This document shows positions 17,080 through 25,941 of a stretch of DNA of 64,000 bases, piece by piece (within the stretch, counting starts at the first letter, position 1; every line of letters starts with the position of its first letter). The notes below the pieces were generated by a model. That model was given only the letters and a program-made list of their open reading frames with translations. It did no database searches and was not told the origin of the DNA. The DNA comes from Pseudomonas farris (GTDB taxonomy: Bacteria; Pseudomonadota; Gammaproteobacteria; Pseudomonadales; Pseudomonadaceae), in the NCBI RefSeq assembly GCF_019145235.1, contig NZ_JAHSTV010000009.1, positions 186,001-250,000 of the forward strand, given 5' to 3'. The translations under genes were made by a program, and so were the position numbers.

Positions 17080-18345
17080 ATGGATAAATTGATTATTACC
17101 GGTGGCGTTCGTCTTGATGGCGAAATCCGCATCTCCGGGGCAAAGAACTCTGCCCTGCCGATCCTGGCTGCAACCCTGCTGTGCGATGGCCCGGTTACCG
17201 TTGCCAACCTGCCGCACCTGCACGACATCACCACCATGATCGAGCTGTTCGGTCGCATGGGCATTGAGCCGGTGATCGACGAGAAGCTCAGTGTCGAAAT
17301 CGACCCGCGCACCATCAAGACCCTGATCGCGCCGTACGAACTGGTGAAAACCATGCGTGCCTCGATCCTGGTGCTGGGCCCGATGGTTGCCCGTTTCGGC
17401 GAAGCCGAAGTTGCACTGCCTGGCGGTTGCGCCATCGGTTCGCGGCCGGTCGACCTGCACATCCGTGGCCTCGAAGCCATGGGCGCGGTTATCGACGTCG
17501 AAGGCGGCTACATCAAGGCCAAGGCCCCTGAGGGTGGCCTGCGCGGTGCACACTTCTTCTTCGACACCGTCAGCGTGACCGGTACCGAGAACATCATGAT
17601 GGCGGCCGCTCTGGCCAAGGGCCGCAGCGTGCTGGCAAACGCCGCTCGCGAGCCTGAGGTCATCGACCTGGCGAACTTCCTGAACGCCATGGGCGCCAAG
17701 ATCACTGGCGCCGGCACCGACACCATCACCATCGATGGCGTCGAGCGTCTGCACCCGACCACTTACAAGGTGATGCCTGACCGTATCGAGACCGGCACCT
17801 ACCTGGTGGCGGCAGCGGTAACTGGCGGGCGTGTGAAGGTCAAGGACACTGATCCGACCATCCTCGAAGCCGTTCTGGAAAAGCTCCGCGAATCGGGTGC
17901 TGAAATCACCTGCGGCGAAGACTGGATCGAGCTGAACATGCACGGCAAGCGGCCAAAAGCCGTTAACGTGCGGACCGCTCCATACCCGGCGTTCCCGACC
18001 GACATGCAGGCGCAGTTCATCTCCCTCAACGCCATTGCCGAAGGCACTGGTGCGGTGATCGAGACGATCTTCGAAAACCGCTTCATGCACGTATACGAAC
18101 TGCACCGCATGGGCGCTCATATCCAGGTCGAAGGCAACACCGCCATCGTCACCGGCATCGAAAAGCTCAAGGGCGCGCCAGTAATGGCCACCGACCTGCG
18201 TGCTTCGGCCAGCCTGGTGATCTCGGCGCTGATCGCCGAAGGCGATACCCTGATCGACCGCATCTACCACATCGACCGTGGTTACGAGTGCATCGAAGAG
18301 AAACTGCAGATGCTCGGCGCGAAAATCCGCCGCGTACCGGGCTAG
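17080..18345 (+). CDS. murA: MurA, UDP-GlcNAc enolpyruvyl transferase
   Basis: A 421-residue enzyme for the first committed step of peptidoglycan synthesis (PEP transfer to UDP-GlcNAc); fosfomycin target. Lys22-Asn23 (ISGAKNSALP) and the catalytic Cys117 in LPGGCAIGSRPVDLH are both present, predicting normal fosfomycin reactivity. Length is standard. It starts 22 nt after ibaG. Confidence 0.97.
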   Translation: MDKLIITGGVRLDGEIRISGAKNSALPILAATLLCDGPVTVANLPHLHDITTMIELFGRMGIEPVIDEKLSVEIDPRTIKTLIAPYELVKTMRASILVLGPMVARFGEAEVALPGGCAIGSRPVDLHIRGLEAMGAVIDVEGGYIKAKAPEGGLRGAHFFFDTVSVTGTENIMMAAALAKGRSVLANAAREPEVIDLANFLNAMGAKITGAGTDTITIDGVERLHPTTYKVMPDRIETGTYLVAAAVTGGRVKVKDTDPTILEAVLEKLRESGAEITCGEDWIELNMHGKRPKAVNVRTAPYPAFPTDMQAQFISLNAIAEGTGAVIETIFENRFMHVYELHRMGAHIQVEGNTAIVTGIEKLKGAPVMATDLRASASLVISALIAEGDTLIDRIYHIDRGYECIEEKLQMLGAKIRRVPG

Positions 18346-18472
18346 TTTCTGCTGCATGGGCGCAGGGACGCGCCTGTTGATTTCGTTCAAGTCGGGGCTG
18401 TAATGGCCTCGATGTATGTCCGGCGCCGTTTGCGACCGGGCATGAGTACCTTGATAAGGACTGACGTTTCCC

Positions 18473-19108
18473 ATGTTGACCATCGCACTGTCCAAGGGCC
18501 GCATCCTTGACGACACCCTGCCGCTTCTGGCTGAAGCGGGCATCGTGCCGACCGAGAATCCGGACAAGAGCCGCAAGCTGATCATCCCCACGACCCAGGC
18601 CGATGTGCGCCTGCTGATCGTGCGCGCCACCGATGTGCCGACTTACGTCGAGCATGGTGCTGCGGACCTCGGCGTCGCCGGTAAAGATGTGCTGATGGAA
18701 TATGGCGGCCAGGGTCTGTACGAGCCTCTGGATCTGCGAATTGCCCTCTGCAAGCTGATGACCGCCGGCCGTGTCGGCGATGTCGAGCCCAAGGGCCGTC
18801 TGCGGGTGGCGACCAAATTCGTCAACGTCGCCAAGCGTTACTACGCCGAGCAGGGCCGTCAGGTCGACATCATCAAGCTCTACGGCTCGATGGAGCTGGC
18901 GCCGCTGATTGGTCTGGCGGACAAGATCATCGACGTGGTCGACACCGGTAACACCCTGCGTGCCAATGGCCTGGAACCCCAGGATTTCATTGCCGACATC
19001 AGCTCGCGGCTGATCGTCAACAAAGCTTCGATGAAAATGCAACACGCCCGTATCCAGGCGTTGATCGACACCCTGCGCAAGGCAGTGGAGTCTCGACACC
19101 GCGGCTGA
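18473..19108 (+). CDS. hisG: HisG, ATP phosphoribosyltransferase (short form)
   Basis: A 211-residue catalytic subunit of the first histidine biosynthesis step. Motifs include MLTIALSKGRILDDTLPLL and the PRPP-binding DVVDTGNTLRANGLE. The C-terminal regulatory domain of long-form HisG is absent, so it should need a HisZ partner, encoded elsewhere. It is preceded by a 127-nt gap after murA and followed by a hairpin before hisD. Confidence 0.96.
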   Translation: MLTIALSKGRILDDTLPLLAEAGIVPTENPDKSRKLIIPTTQADVRLLIVRATDVPTYVEHGAADLGVAGKDVLMEYGGQGLYEPLDLRIALCKLMTAGRVGDVEPKGRLRVATKFVNVAKRYYAEQGRQVDIIKLYGSMELAPLIGLADKIIDVVDTGNTLRANGLEPQDFIADISSRLIVNKASMKMQHARIQALIDTLRKAVESRHRG

Positions 19109-19160
19109 TTTACCTGCGCGACCTTGAGTCGCGCCGTCTATCCGCCTCATAGCCAGAATT

Positions 19161-19209
19161 CTCAGGTGCCCAAGCGGATCGAATGTTAGCTTCGGGCGCC
19201 TGAGTTTTT
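19161..19209 (+). terminator. Terminator-like hairpin between hisG and hisD
   Basis: Stem CTCAGGTGCCCAAGC (19161-) pairs with GCTTCGGGCGCCTGAG (to 19204), followed by five T residues at 19205-19209. It lies 52 nt after the hisG stop and 24 nt before the hisD ATG, so it could end most hisG transcripts or act as an attenuator. Confidence 0.7.
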
Positions 19210-19232
19210 GCCAATCCTATGAGGCTCTCGCT

Positions 19233-20558
19233 ATGACCGCACCGACTGCAATTCGCCGACTCAACGCTGCTGACCCGGATTTCGCACATCATCTGGATCA
19301 TCTGCTGAGCTGGGAAAGTGTGTCTGACGACTCGGTCAATCAGCGGGTGCTGGACATCATCAAGGCTGTGCGCGAGCGTGGCGACGCGGCGCTGGTGGAA
19401 TTCACCCAGAAATTCGACGGCCTGCAAGTCGCCTCGATGGCAGACCTGATCCTGCCGCGCGAACGCCTGGAACTGGCATTGACCCGCATCACCGTGCCTC
19501 AGCGCGAAGCGCTGGAAAAAGCCGCGGCCCGCGTGCGCAGCTATCACGAAAAACAGAAACAGGATTCCTGGAGCTACACCGAAGCCGACGGCACCGTGCT
19601 GGGCCAGAAGGTCACGCCGCTGGATCGCGCCGGTCTGTATGTGCCGGGTGGCAAGGCGTCGTACCCGTCCTCGGTGCTGATGAACGCAATTCCAGCCAAG
19701 GTTGCCGGCGTGACCGAAGTGGTCATGGTCGTGCCAACCCCTCGCGGCGAAATCAACGAACTGGTGCTAGCGGCGGCCTGCATTGCCGGCGTTGACCGGG
19801 TGTTCACCATCGGCGGCGCTCAGGCAGTTGCCGCGTTGGCCTACGGCACCGAAAGCGTGCCGAAGGTCGATAAGGTTGTTGGCCCGGGCAATATCTATGT
19901 CGCCACCGCCAAGCGCCACGTGTTCGGTCAGGTCGGCATCGACATGATCGCCGGGCCGTCGGAGATCCTCGTGGTGTGTGACGGTCAGACCGATCCGGAC
20001 TGGATTGCCATGGACCTGTTCTCCCAGGCCGAGCACGATGAAGACGCCCAAGCGATTCTGGTCAGCCCGGACGCCGAGTTCCTCGACAAGGTTGCTGCGA
20101 GCATCGCCAAACTGCTGCCGACGATGGAGCGCGCCGAAATCATCGAAACTTCGATCAATGGTCGCGGTGCGCTGATCAAGGTTCGCGACATGGAACAAGC
20201 CATTGAAGTGGCCAACCGCATTGCGCCGGAACACCTGGAGTTGTCGGTCGCCGATCCCCAGGCCTGGTTGCCGCAGATCCGCCACGCCGGCGCGATTTTT
20301 ATGGGCCGCCACACGTCCGAAGCCCTGGGCGACTATTGCGCAGGTCCAAACCACGTGTTGCCGACGTCCGGTACCGCGCGCTTCTCTTCGCCGCTGGGGG
20401 TTTACGACTTCCAGAAACGTTCGTCGATCATCTTCTGCTCCGAGCAGGGAGCCTCCGAACTGGGCAAAACCGCTTCCGTGCTGGCCCGTGGCGAGTCGCT
20501 GACCGCTCACGCCCGTAGCGCTGAATACCGCATCGTTGACGATAAGAAGGGCAACTGA
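19233..20558 (+). CDS. hisD: HisD, histidinol dehydrogenase
   Basis: A 441-residue Zn- and NAD-dependent enzyme for the last two steps of histidine synthesis. The signature IDMIAGPSEILVV with FSQAEHDEDAQ, and the C-terminal GDYCAGPNHVLPTSGTARF block with the catalytic region, are intact. It is followed by hisC after 2 nt. The upstream hairpin may decouple it from hisG. Confidence 0.97.
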   Translation: MTAPTAIRRLNAADPDFAHHLDHLLSWESVSDDSVNQRVLDIIKAVRERGDAALVEFTQKFDGLQVASMADLILPRERLELALTRITVPQREALEKAAARVRSYHEKQKQDSWSYTEADGTVLGQKVTPLDRAGLYVPGGKASYPSSVLMNAIPAKVAGVTEVVMVVPTPRGEINELVLAAACIAGVDRVFTIGGAQAVAALAYGTESVPKVDKVVGPGNIYVATAKRHVFGQVGIDMIAGPSEILVVCDGQTDPDWIAMDLFSQAEHDEDAQAILVSPDAEFLDKVAASIAKLLPTMERAEIIETSINGRGALIKVRDMEQAIEVANRIAPEHLELSVADPQAWLPQIRHAGAIFMGRHTSEALGDYCAGPNHVLPTSGTARFSSPLGVYDFQKRSSIIFCSEQGASELGKTASVLARGESLTAHARSAEYRIVDDKKGN

Positions 20559-20560
20559 GC

Positions 20561-21613
20561 ATGAGTAAATTCTGGAGTCCCTTCGTCAAGAGCCTGGTGC
20601 CTTACGTGCCGGGCGAACAGCCGAAGCTGGCTAAATTGGTGAAACTCAACACCAACGAAAACCCGTACGGTCCATCGCCCAAAGCGTTGGCCGCGATGCA
20701 GACCGAACTGAACGACAACCTGCGTCTGTACCCGGACCCGAACAGCGACCTGCTCAAGCAGGCGGTTGCCAAGTACTACGGCGTGCAGGGCAATCAGGTG
20801 TTCCTCGGCAACGGTTCCGATGAAGTGCTGGCGCACATTTTCCACGGTTTGCTGCAACACGATCAGCCGGTGTTGTTCCCGGACATCAGCTACAGCTTCT
20901 ACCCGGTTTACTGCGGGTTGTACGGCATTGCATTCGACGCGGTGCCGCTGGATGAACAGTTCCAGATCAACCCGGCGGACTACGCCAAGCCGAACGGCGG
21001 GATCATTTTCCCCAACCCGAACGCGCCGACCGGTTGCCTGTTGGCGCTGGACGCGGTTGAGCAAATCCTCAAGGCCAGCCCGGACTCGGTGGTCGTGGTG
21101 GATGAGGCTTACATTGATTTCGGCGGTGAAACGGCGATCACGCTGGTGGATCGTTATCCGAACCTGTTGGTGACCCAGACCCTGTCCAAGTCCCGTTCGC
21201 TGGCGGGCCTGCGGGTGGGTCTGGCGGTGGGGCATCCGGACCTGATCGAGGCGCTGGAGAGGATCAAGAACAGCTTCAACTCCTACCCGCTGGATCGTCT
21301 GGCGATTGTGGGGGCTGCGGCGGCGTTCGAGGATCGCGAATATTTCGACAAGACCTGCCGGTTGGTCATCGAGAGTCGCGAGAAGGTAGTCGCGCAGCTG
21401 GAAGCGAAGGGGTTTGAGGTGTTGCCGTCGGCAGCAAACTTCATTTTCGCCCGTCACCCGAAGCACGATGCGGCAGGGCTGGCGGCGAAGTTGCGCGAAC
21501 AGGGCGTGATCGTTCGGCACTTCAAGCAAGAGCGGATTGCCCAGTTCCTGCGTATTTCCATCGGCGCGCCGGAGCAGAATCAGGCACTGATCGACGGCCT
21601 CGGCGACCTGTAA
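20561..21613 (+). CDS. hisC: HisC, histidinol-phosphate aminotransferase
   Basis: A 350-residue class I PLP aminotransferase. Seen are KLNTNENPYGPSP at the start, the NPNAPTG motif, VVVDEAYIDF and the PLP lysine in TLSKSRSLAGLRVG. It converts imidazole-acetol phosphate to histidinol phosphate. It is the third his gene here, 2 nt after hisD, and is followed by a REPIN. Confidence 0.96.
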   Translation: MSKFWSPFVKSLVPYVPGEQPKLAKLVKLNTNENPYGPSPKALAAMQTELNDNLRLYPDPNSDLLKQAVAKYYGVQGNQVFLGNGSDEVLAHIFHGLLQHDQPVLFPDISYSFYPVYCGLYGIAFDAVPLDEQFQINPADYAKPNGGIIFPNPNAPTGCLLALDAVEQILKASPDSVVVVDEAYIDFGGETAITLVDRYPNLLVTQTLSKSRSLAGLRVGLAVGHPDLIEALERIKNSFNSYPLDRLAIVGAAAAFEDREYFDKTCRLVIESREKVVAQLEAKGFEVLPSAANFIFARHPKHDAAGLAAKLREQGVIVRHFKQERIAQFLRISIGAPEQNQALIDGLGDL

Positions 21614-21627
21614 GGCTTCCCCGATCC

Positions 21628-21717
21628 TGTGGGAGCGAGCCTGCTCGCGATGAGGCCATAACATTCAGCATTGATGTTGAATGCAAAACCGCTATCGCGA
21701 GCAGGCTCGCTCCCACA
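21628..21717. repeat. REPIN-type palindrome (REP pair 2)
   Basis: TGTGGGAGCGAGCCTGCTCGCGA and its inverted copy CGCGAGCAGGCTCGCTCCCACA flank a spacer with ATTGATGTTGAATG. It lies in the convergent gap between hisC and the DUF4198 gene, where it could also act as a bidirectional terminator. Confidence 0.9.
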
Positions 21718-21729
21718 AGGTTTTGTGGG

Positions 21730-22449
21730 TTACTCGTGATGCAGTTCGCCCAGGAAGGTCAGCGACGTGAACAGCCCGCGCGTCGCCACATCCGGGTTGT
21801 CCTTCAGCGGAATCTCCATCTGCGCCGCAATCACATTCAACCCTTCATTACGCACCAATACTTGCGCCCGACCCTCTGCGTCGGTCTCGGTGCTTAACGT
21901 ATTCGGCGCGCTGCGATAGTCGCCCACCAGCTTCACACCCGCCGCCGGCTTACCGTCCAATAGCACTCGAACCGGCAACGATTTGCCCGGTCCCACGGTG
22001 AGCGGATCAACCTCCGGCAGAATCAGCAATTTCATCTGATCGAGCTTCGGCAACTTCGCCCCCGGCTGGTATATCGCCAGGCTGTACTTGAAGGTCTGAG
22101 TCGACTCAATGGCCCCCGGTACTTTGCTGCGTCCTTCGTTGATCCATTTTTTATCCGCCGTTTGCGACCACATGCCATTGTTCAGCGCCACGGCCATCAC
22201 TGCCGGTGGTTTCAACGGCTGCAGGCGGGCGTGGTCGGCCAGGCGTTGCACATTAACCGGGATCATTTTTCCGGCTACGTCATAGGCCCACGCGCCGCTG
22301 ATTTTCTGCGCCTTGAAAGCGTTGTCTTCGGCGCCATGGCCGTAGATGACTTCGATGTTGCCGCGACGTTGTTCGGTCCAGAGGCCATGGGCCGAAGCTT
22401 GAGTGGCGAAGAGGGCCGCGATGAGCAGAAGGGTTTTGCCGTGTTGCAT
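21730..22449 (-). CDS. DUF4198 periplasmic metal-handling protein (candidate)
   Basis: A 239-residue secreted protein: signal peptide MQHGKTLLLIAALFATQASA, so the mature protein would begin HGLWTEQ, with a possible N-terminal His metal ligand. The C-terminal half looks like an immunoglobulin-like DUF4198 domain (VGPGKSLPVRVLLDGKPAAGVKLVGDY), a family found with nickel/cobalt uptake and TonB receptors. It starts 13 nt after the TonB receptor stop, so the two are one operon. The role in metal uptake is inferred. Confidence 0.75.
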   Translation of the reverse strand: MQHGKTLLLIAALFATQASAHGLWTEQRRGNIEVIYGHGAEDNAFKAQKISGAWAYDVAGKMIPVNVQRLADHARLQPLKPPAVMAVALNNGMWSQTADKKWINEGRSKVPGAIESTQTFKYSLAIYQPGAKLPKLDQMKLLILPEVDPLTVGPGKSLPVRVLLDGKPAAGVKLVGDYRSAPNTLSTETDAEGRAQVLVRNEGLNVIAAQMEIPLKDNPDVATRGLFTSLTFLGELHHE

Positions 22450-22462
22450 GGTGGACGTCCTT

Positions 22463-24568
22463 TTATAGGTTGAGTGTCAGGCTGACGGTGAAATTGCGCG
22501 GCTCGCCGGGGTTGACCCAGTAGTTGCTGTAGGAGCGCTCGAAGTATTTCTCGTCGAAAAGGTTGTTCAGGTTCAGGCCCACAGTGACGTTTTCGCTGGC
22601 CTTGTAATGGGCCAGCAGGTCGACGGTGTGGTAGGCCGGCAGTTCGAAATCGCTGCCGGCTTCACCCGAGCGATCACCGACATAGGTGAACGCTGCACCA
22701 AGGTCCGAACCGCGCAAATGGCTGTCCTGAAATTCATAAACACCCAACAGACTTCCGCTGCGTTTGGCTACGCCGAGAATTCGGCTGCCGGTGGGAATGA
22801 CCTTGTCGCCTTGGGTGACTTCGGCGTCGATGTAAGCGAAAGCACCGATCACTCGCACGGCGTCGGTCACTTGCCCGGTGACTTGCAGGTCGACACCCTG
22901 GCTGCGGGCCTTGCCCATGGCGCGGCTGGAATCGGTGCTCGGGTCGAGCGCCAGGACGTTTTCCTTTTCGATATGGAAGGCGGCGAGGGTGGTGCTCAAG
23001 CGGTCGTCGAACAGCTCGCTCTTGATCCCGACTTCATAGCCGACGCCTTCTTCCGGGTCGAAGGATTTGCCGGCGGCGTCCAGCCCGTTGTTCGGTTTGA
23101 ACGAGGTGGAAGCGTTGGCGAATAACCCCACTTCGGGCGTCAGTTGGTAAAGCAGGCCGGCTCGCTGGGTCAGTGCGTCGTGGCGCTGACGGCTGGTCGC
23201 GTTGCGGCTGTGATCGTCGATGCTTTGTTCGAAATGCTCAAAGCGCGCACCGAGCATGCCGCGCAGTTTGTCGGTGAAAATGATCTGGTCCTGAAGGTTC
23301 AGCGCCTGGCTTTCGACATGCTCGAAGAAGTCGGTCCCGGAGCGTGCGCCATCGGGTTTCGGCTGGCCGTAGATCGGTCGATAGATATCGATGGCGTACG
23401 AGCCGCCGGCAATGGTCGTAATCCGTTCGTTCTTGCGGAAATTCTCGTATTCGCTGCCGATCAGCAGTTCGTGTTGCCAACTGCCGATGTCGAACAAACC
23501 GCGCAGTTCGAGTTGGGTGATGCTGTCGTGCCAGTTGGTATCGCGCTCGCGGTAGCGACGGTTGACGGTGTGGCCGTCGGCGTTCAGGGGACGATTTTCG
23601 GAGGCGAAGCCCCAGAGTTTGCCTTCCTTGTAATGACTGGCCAGGCGCAGTTTCCAGCTATCGTTGAGCTGATGTTCGAGGGCGGCTTGCAGCAGATTGT
23701 TGTGGTTGTCGATGTTGCCGTCGTTGGGTTCGCCAAGGAAGGTCGAACGGGAGACACCGCTCCATTTATTGTTCGGCGCGACGATACCGCGATCAAATGT
23801 CGAGCTGTGACGAACGAACTCGCTCTCCACCAGCAGGCTGGTGTCCGGGTTCAGTTGCCAGCTGAAGGAAGGCGCAACGAACACACGCTGACTGTCGACG
23901 TGATCGCGGAAGCTGTGGTTGTCCTCGACCGCCAGGTTCACCCGGGACAGCACATTGCCGTCATCATCCAGCGGTGTGTTGACGTCCACGGCGGTGCGAT
24001 AGCGATCCCAGCTGCCGGCGCTGGTTTGCAGTGTGGTGAAGGCTTCGGGCTGGGGTTTTTTGGTGACGATGTTCACCGTACCGCCCGGATCGCCACGACC
24101 ATAGAGGCTGGCAGCCGGGCCTTTGAGCACTTCGATGCGCTCGATGTTGGCCACGTCCGGCGTGCTTGGATAACCGCGGTTGGCGCTGAAACCGTCCTTG
24201 TAGAACTCCGACGTGGTGAAGCCGCGCACGCTGTATTCGTAGAGCGTCAGGCCGCCGAAGTTGTTCTGTTTCGATACGCCACCGGCAAAATCCAGCGCGC
24301 GCTCGACGCTGGTGCTGCCCAGATCCTTGAGCACACTGACGGGAATCACACTGATCGATTGCGGGATATCGCGAATGGCCGTGTCGGTCTTGGTTGCGCT
24401 GGCAGAGCGCGTGGCGCGGTAACCCTTGACCGGGCCGGTGGGGGATTCGTAGTCGGAGGTGACGCTGATGGCGTCCAGTTCAACGGTTTGCGATTCTTCG
24501 GCGAAGACCGGATCCCCCAGCAAACCGAGGGCCAGGCCTGCGAGGGAAGCCATTGTTCGAGACGACAT
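22463..24568 (-). CDS. TonB-dependent siderophore-type outer membrane receptor
   Basis: A 701-residue outer-membrane receptor: signal peptide (about 1-23, ending PVFAEE), plug domain (SASATKTDTAIRDIPQSISVIPVSVLKDLGSTSVERALDF, about 53-92, with GRGDPGGTVNIVTKKP near 155), then a beta-barrel ending LNNLFDEKYFERSYSNYWVNPGEPRNFTVSLTLNL. The plug resembles FhuA/FpvA-type ferric-siderophore receptors, but the partner DUF4198 gene leaves other metals possible. The ATG lies inside the left arm of a palindrome (24566-24609). Substrate not determinable from sequence. Confidence 0.88.
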   Translation of the reverse strand: MSSRTMASLAGLALGLLGDPVFAEESQTVELDAISVTSDYESPTGPVKGYRATRSASATKTDTAIRDIPQSISVIPVSVLKDLGSTSVERALDFAGGVSKQNNFGGLTLYEYSVRGFTTSEFYKDGFSANRGYPSTPDVANIERIEVLKGPAASLYGRGDPGGTVNIVTKKPQPEAFTTLQTSAGSWDRYRTAVDVNTPLDDDGNVLSRVNLAVEDNHSFRDHVDSQRVFVAPSFSWQLNPDTSLLVESEFVRHSSTFDRGIVAPNNKWSGVSRSTFLGEPNDGNIDNHNNLLQAALEHQLNDSWKLRLASHYKEGKLWGFASENRPLNADGHTVNRRYRERDTNWHDSITQLELRGLFDIGSWQHELLIGSEYENFRKNERITTIAGGSYAIDIYRPIYGQPKPDGARSGTDFFEHVESQALNLQDQIIFTDKLRGMLGARFEHFEQSIDDHSRNATSRQRHDALTQRAGLLYQLTPEVGLFANASTSFKPNNGLDAAGKSFDPEEGVGYEVGIKSELFDDRLSTTLAAFHIEKENVLALDPSTDSSRAMGKARSQGVDLQVTGQVTDAVRVIGAFAYIDAEVTQGDKVIPTGSRILGVAKRSGSLLGVYEFQDSHLRGSDLGAAFTYVGDRSGEAGSDFELPAYHTVDLLAHYKASENVTVGLNLNNLFDEKYFERSYSNYWVNPGEPRNFTVSLTLNL

Positions 24569-24609
24569 GTTATGTTGTTCTAATAGTGATATTGAAACAA
24601 TATAACATG
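24566..24609. promoter_or_regulatory. Palindromic candidate operator (Zur-like) at TonB receptor start
   Basis: CATGTTATGTTGTT (24566-24579) and AACAATATAACATG (24596-24609) are inverted copies with one mismatch, separated by 16 nt. The segment 24594-24609 (GAAACAATATAACATG) matches 12 of 15 positions of the remembered gamma-proteobacterial Zur core GTTATAATATAACAT. Just upstream, TAATGAGAAT looks like half a Fur box. It overlaps the start codon, where a repressor would block expression. Confidence 0.5.
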
Positions 24610-24677
24610 CCTAATGAGAATGTCTGCTGTTACGGCTTCGGAGTTATGTAGCTGCTGAGGGCGCAGCTCCTACCGGC

Positions 24678-25838
24678 TTACTCTCCTTCTTTTTCCTTGA
24701 TCGGCGCGGGCGGTGGACGCAGACCGATTTCTGCCGTGAGCTTGAGCTCTTTACCGTTGCGCATCACCTGAATGGTGACCTTGTCGGTCGGCTTGATTCG
24801 CGCCACCTGGTTCATCGAGCGGCGACCGTCGCCGGCCGGTTCACCGTCGATGCTGAGGATCACGTCGCCCAGTTGCAGGCCGGCCTTCTGTGCCGGGCCG
24901 TCACGGAAAATCCCCGCGACCACAATCCCTGGACGTCCCGACAGACCAAACGATTCCGCCAGTTCCTGACTCAACGGTTGCACTTCGATGCCGAGCCAGC
25001 CGCGAATCACTTGGCCGTGTTCGATGATCGATTTCATCACTTCCATCGCCAGTTTGACCGGGATCGCGAAGCCGATGCCCTGAGAACCGCCGGACTTGGA
25101 GAAGATCGCCGTGTTGATGCCGGTCAGGTTGCCGTTGGCGTCCACCAGCGCACCGCCGGAGTTGCCGGGGTTGATCGCGGCGTCGGTCTGGATGAAGTCT
25201 TCGTAGTTGTTCAACCCGAGCTGGTTGCGCCCGGTGGCGCTAATGATGCCCATGGTCACTGTCTGGCCGACGCCGAACGGGTTGCCGATGGCCAGGGCCA
25301 CGTCGCCGATACGGATATTGTCGGAACGGCCGACGGTGATCGACGGCAGGTTTTTCAGGTCGATCTTCAACACCGCGAGGTCGGTTTCCGGGTCGCTGCC
25401 GATGACTCGGGCCAGGGTTTCACGACCATCCTTGAGCGCCACCACGATCTGGTCGGCACCGCTGGTCACATGGTTGTTGGTCAGCAGGTAACCTTCCGGG
25501 CTCATGATCACGCCCGAACCCAGGCTCGACTCCATACGCTTCTGCTTGGGCGAGTTGTCGCCGAAGAAGCGGCGGAACTGCGGATCTTCGAACAGCGGAT
25601 GGCTGGGCTTGTTGACCACTTTAGTGGTGTACAGGTTGACCACCGACGGCGCGGCCGTGGTTACCGCGTCGGCATAGGACACTGGCCCCTGCTGCAGACC
25701 GAGGGTTTGCGGGGCTTGCTGCAGATTCACGTCCAGGCTCGGTAGCCCGACCCATTGCGGGTAACGCTGCATAATCAATAGAGCGATAAGCACGCCGGCC
25801 AACAGCGGCCAGCCGGAAAAACGCAGCGCCTTGAGCAT
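24678..25838 (-). CDS. algW: AlgW/DegS-type periplasmic serine protease
   Basis: A 386-residue HtrA-family protease anchored by an N-terminal helix (about 8-24, WPLLAGVLIALLIMQ). It has the His of LLTNNHVTSG, Asp of DPETDLAVLKI and Ser of INPGNSGGALVD, then one PDZ domain (about 280-370). One PDZ and a membrane anchor fit DegS/AlgW, which cleaves anti-sigma MucA/RseA under envelope stress, releasing AlgU/RpoE. In P. aeruginosa algW also adjoins the his genes and the nif3-like gene, as here. Confidence 0.92.
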   Translation of the reverse strand: MLKALRFSGWPLLAGVLIALLIMQRYPQWVGLPSLDVNLQQAPQTLGLQQGPVSYADAVTTAAPSVVNLYTTKVVNKPSHPLFEDPQFRRFFGDNSPKQKRMESSLGSGVIMSPEGYLLTNNHVTSGADQIVVALKDGRETLARVIGSDPETDLAVLKIDLKNLPSITVGRSDNIRIGDVALAIGNPFGVGQTVTMGIISATGRNQLGLNNYEDFIQTDAAINPGNSGGALVDANGNLTGINTAIFSKSGGSQGIGFAIPVKLAMEVMKSIIEHGQVIRGWLGIEVQPLSQELAESFGLSGRPGIVVAGIFRDGPAQKAGLQLGDVILSIDGEPAGDGRRSMNQVARIKPTDKVTIQVMRNGKELKLTAEIGLRPPPAPIKEKEGE

Positions 25839-25941
25839 TAAGCACGTCCTACAGAGGTTGCAGGCGGTGTGAGACCGCCCATAATGTCGCGCATTATACG
25901 AGGCCGAGCGCGCCTCTGAACGGGATATTTAGGAGTCTTTT

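Noticed and set aside
23144..24583. 479-codon plus-strand open frame
   Set aside because: Antisense to the TonB receptor; no family resemblance.
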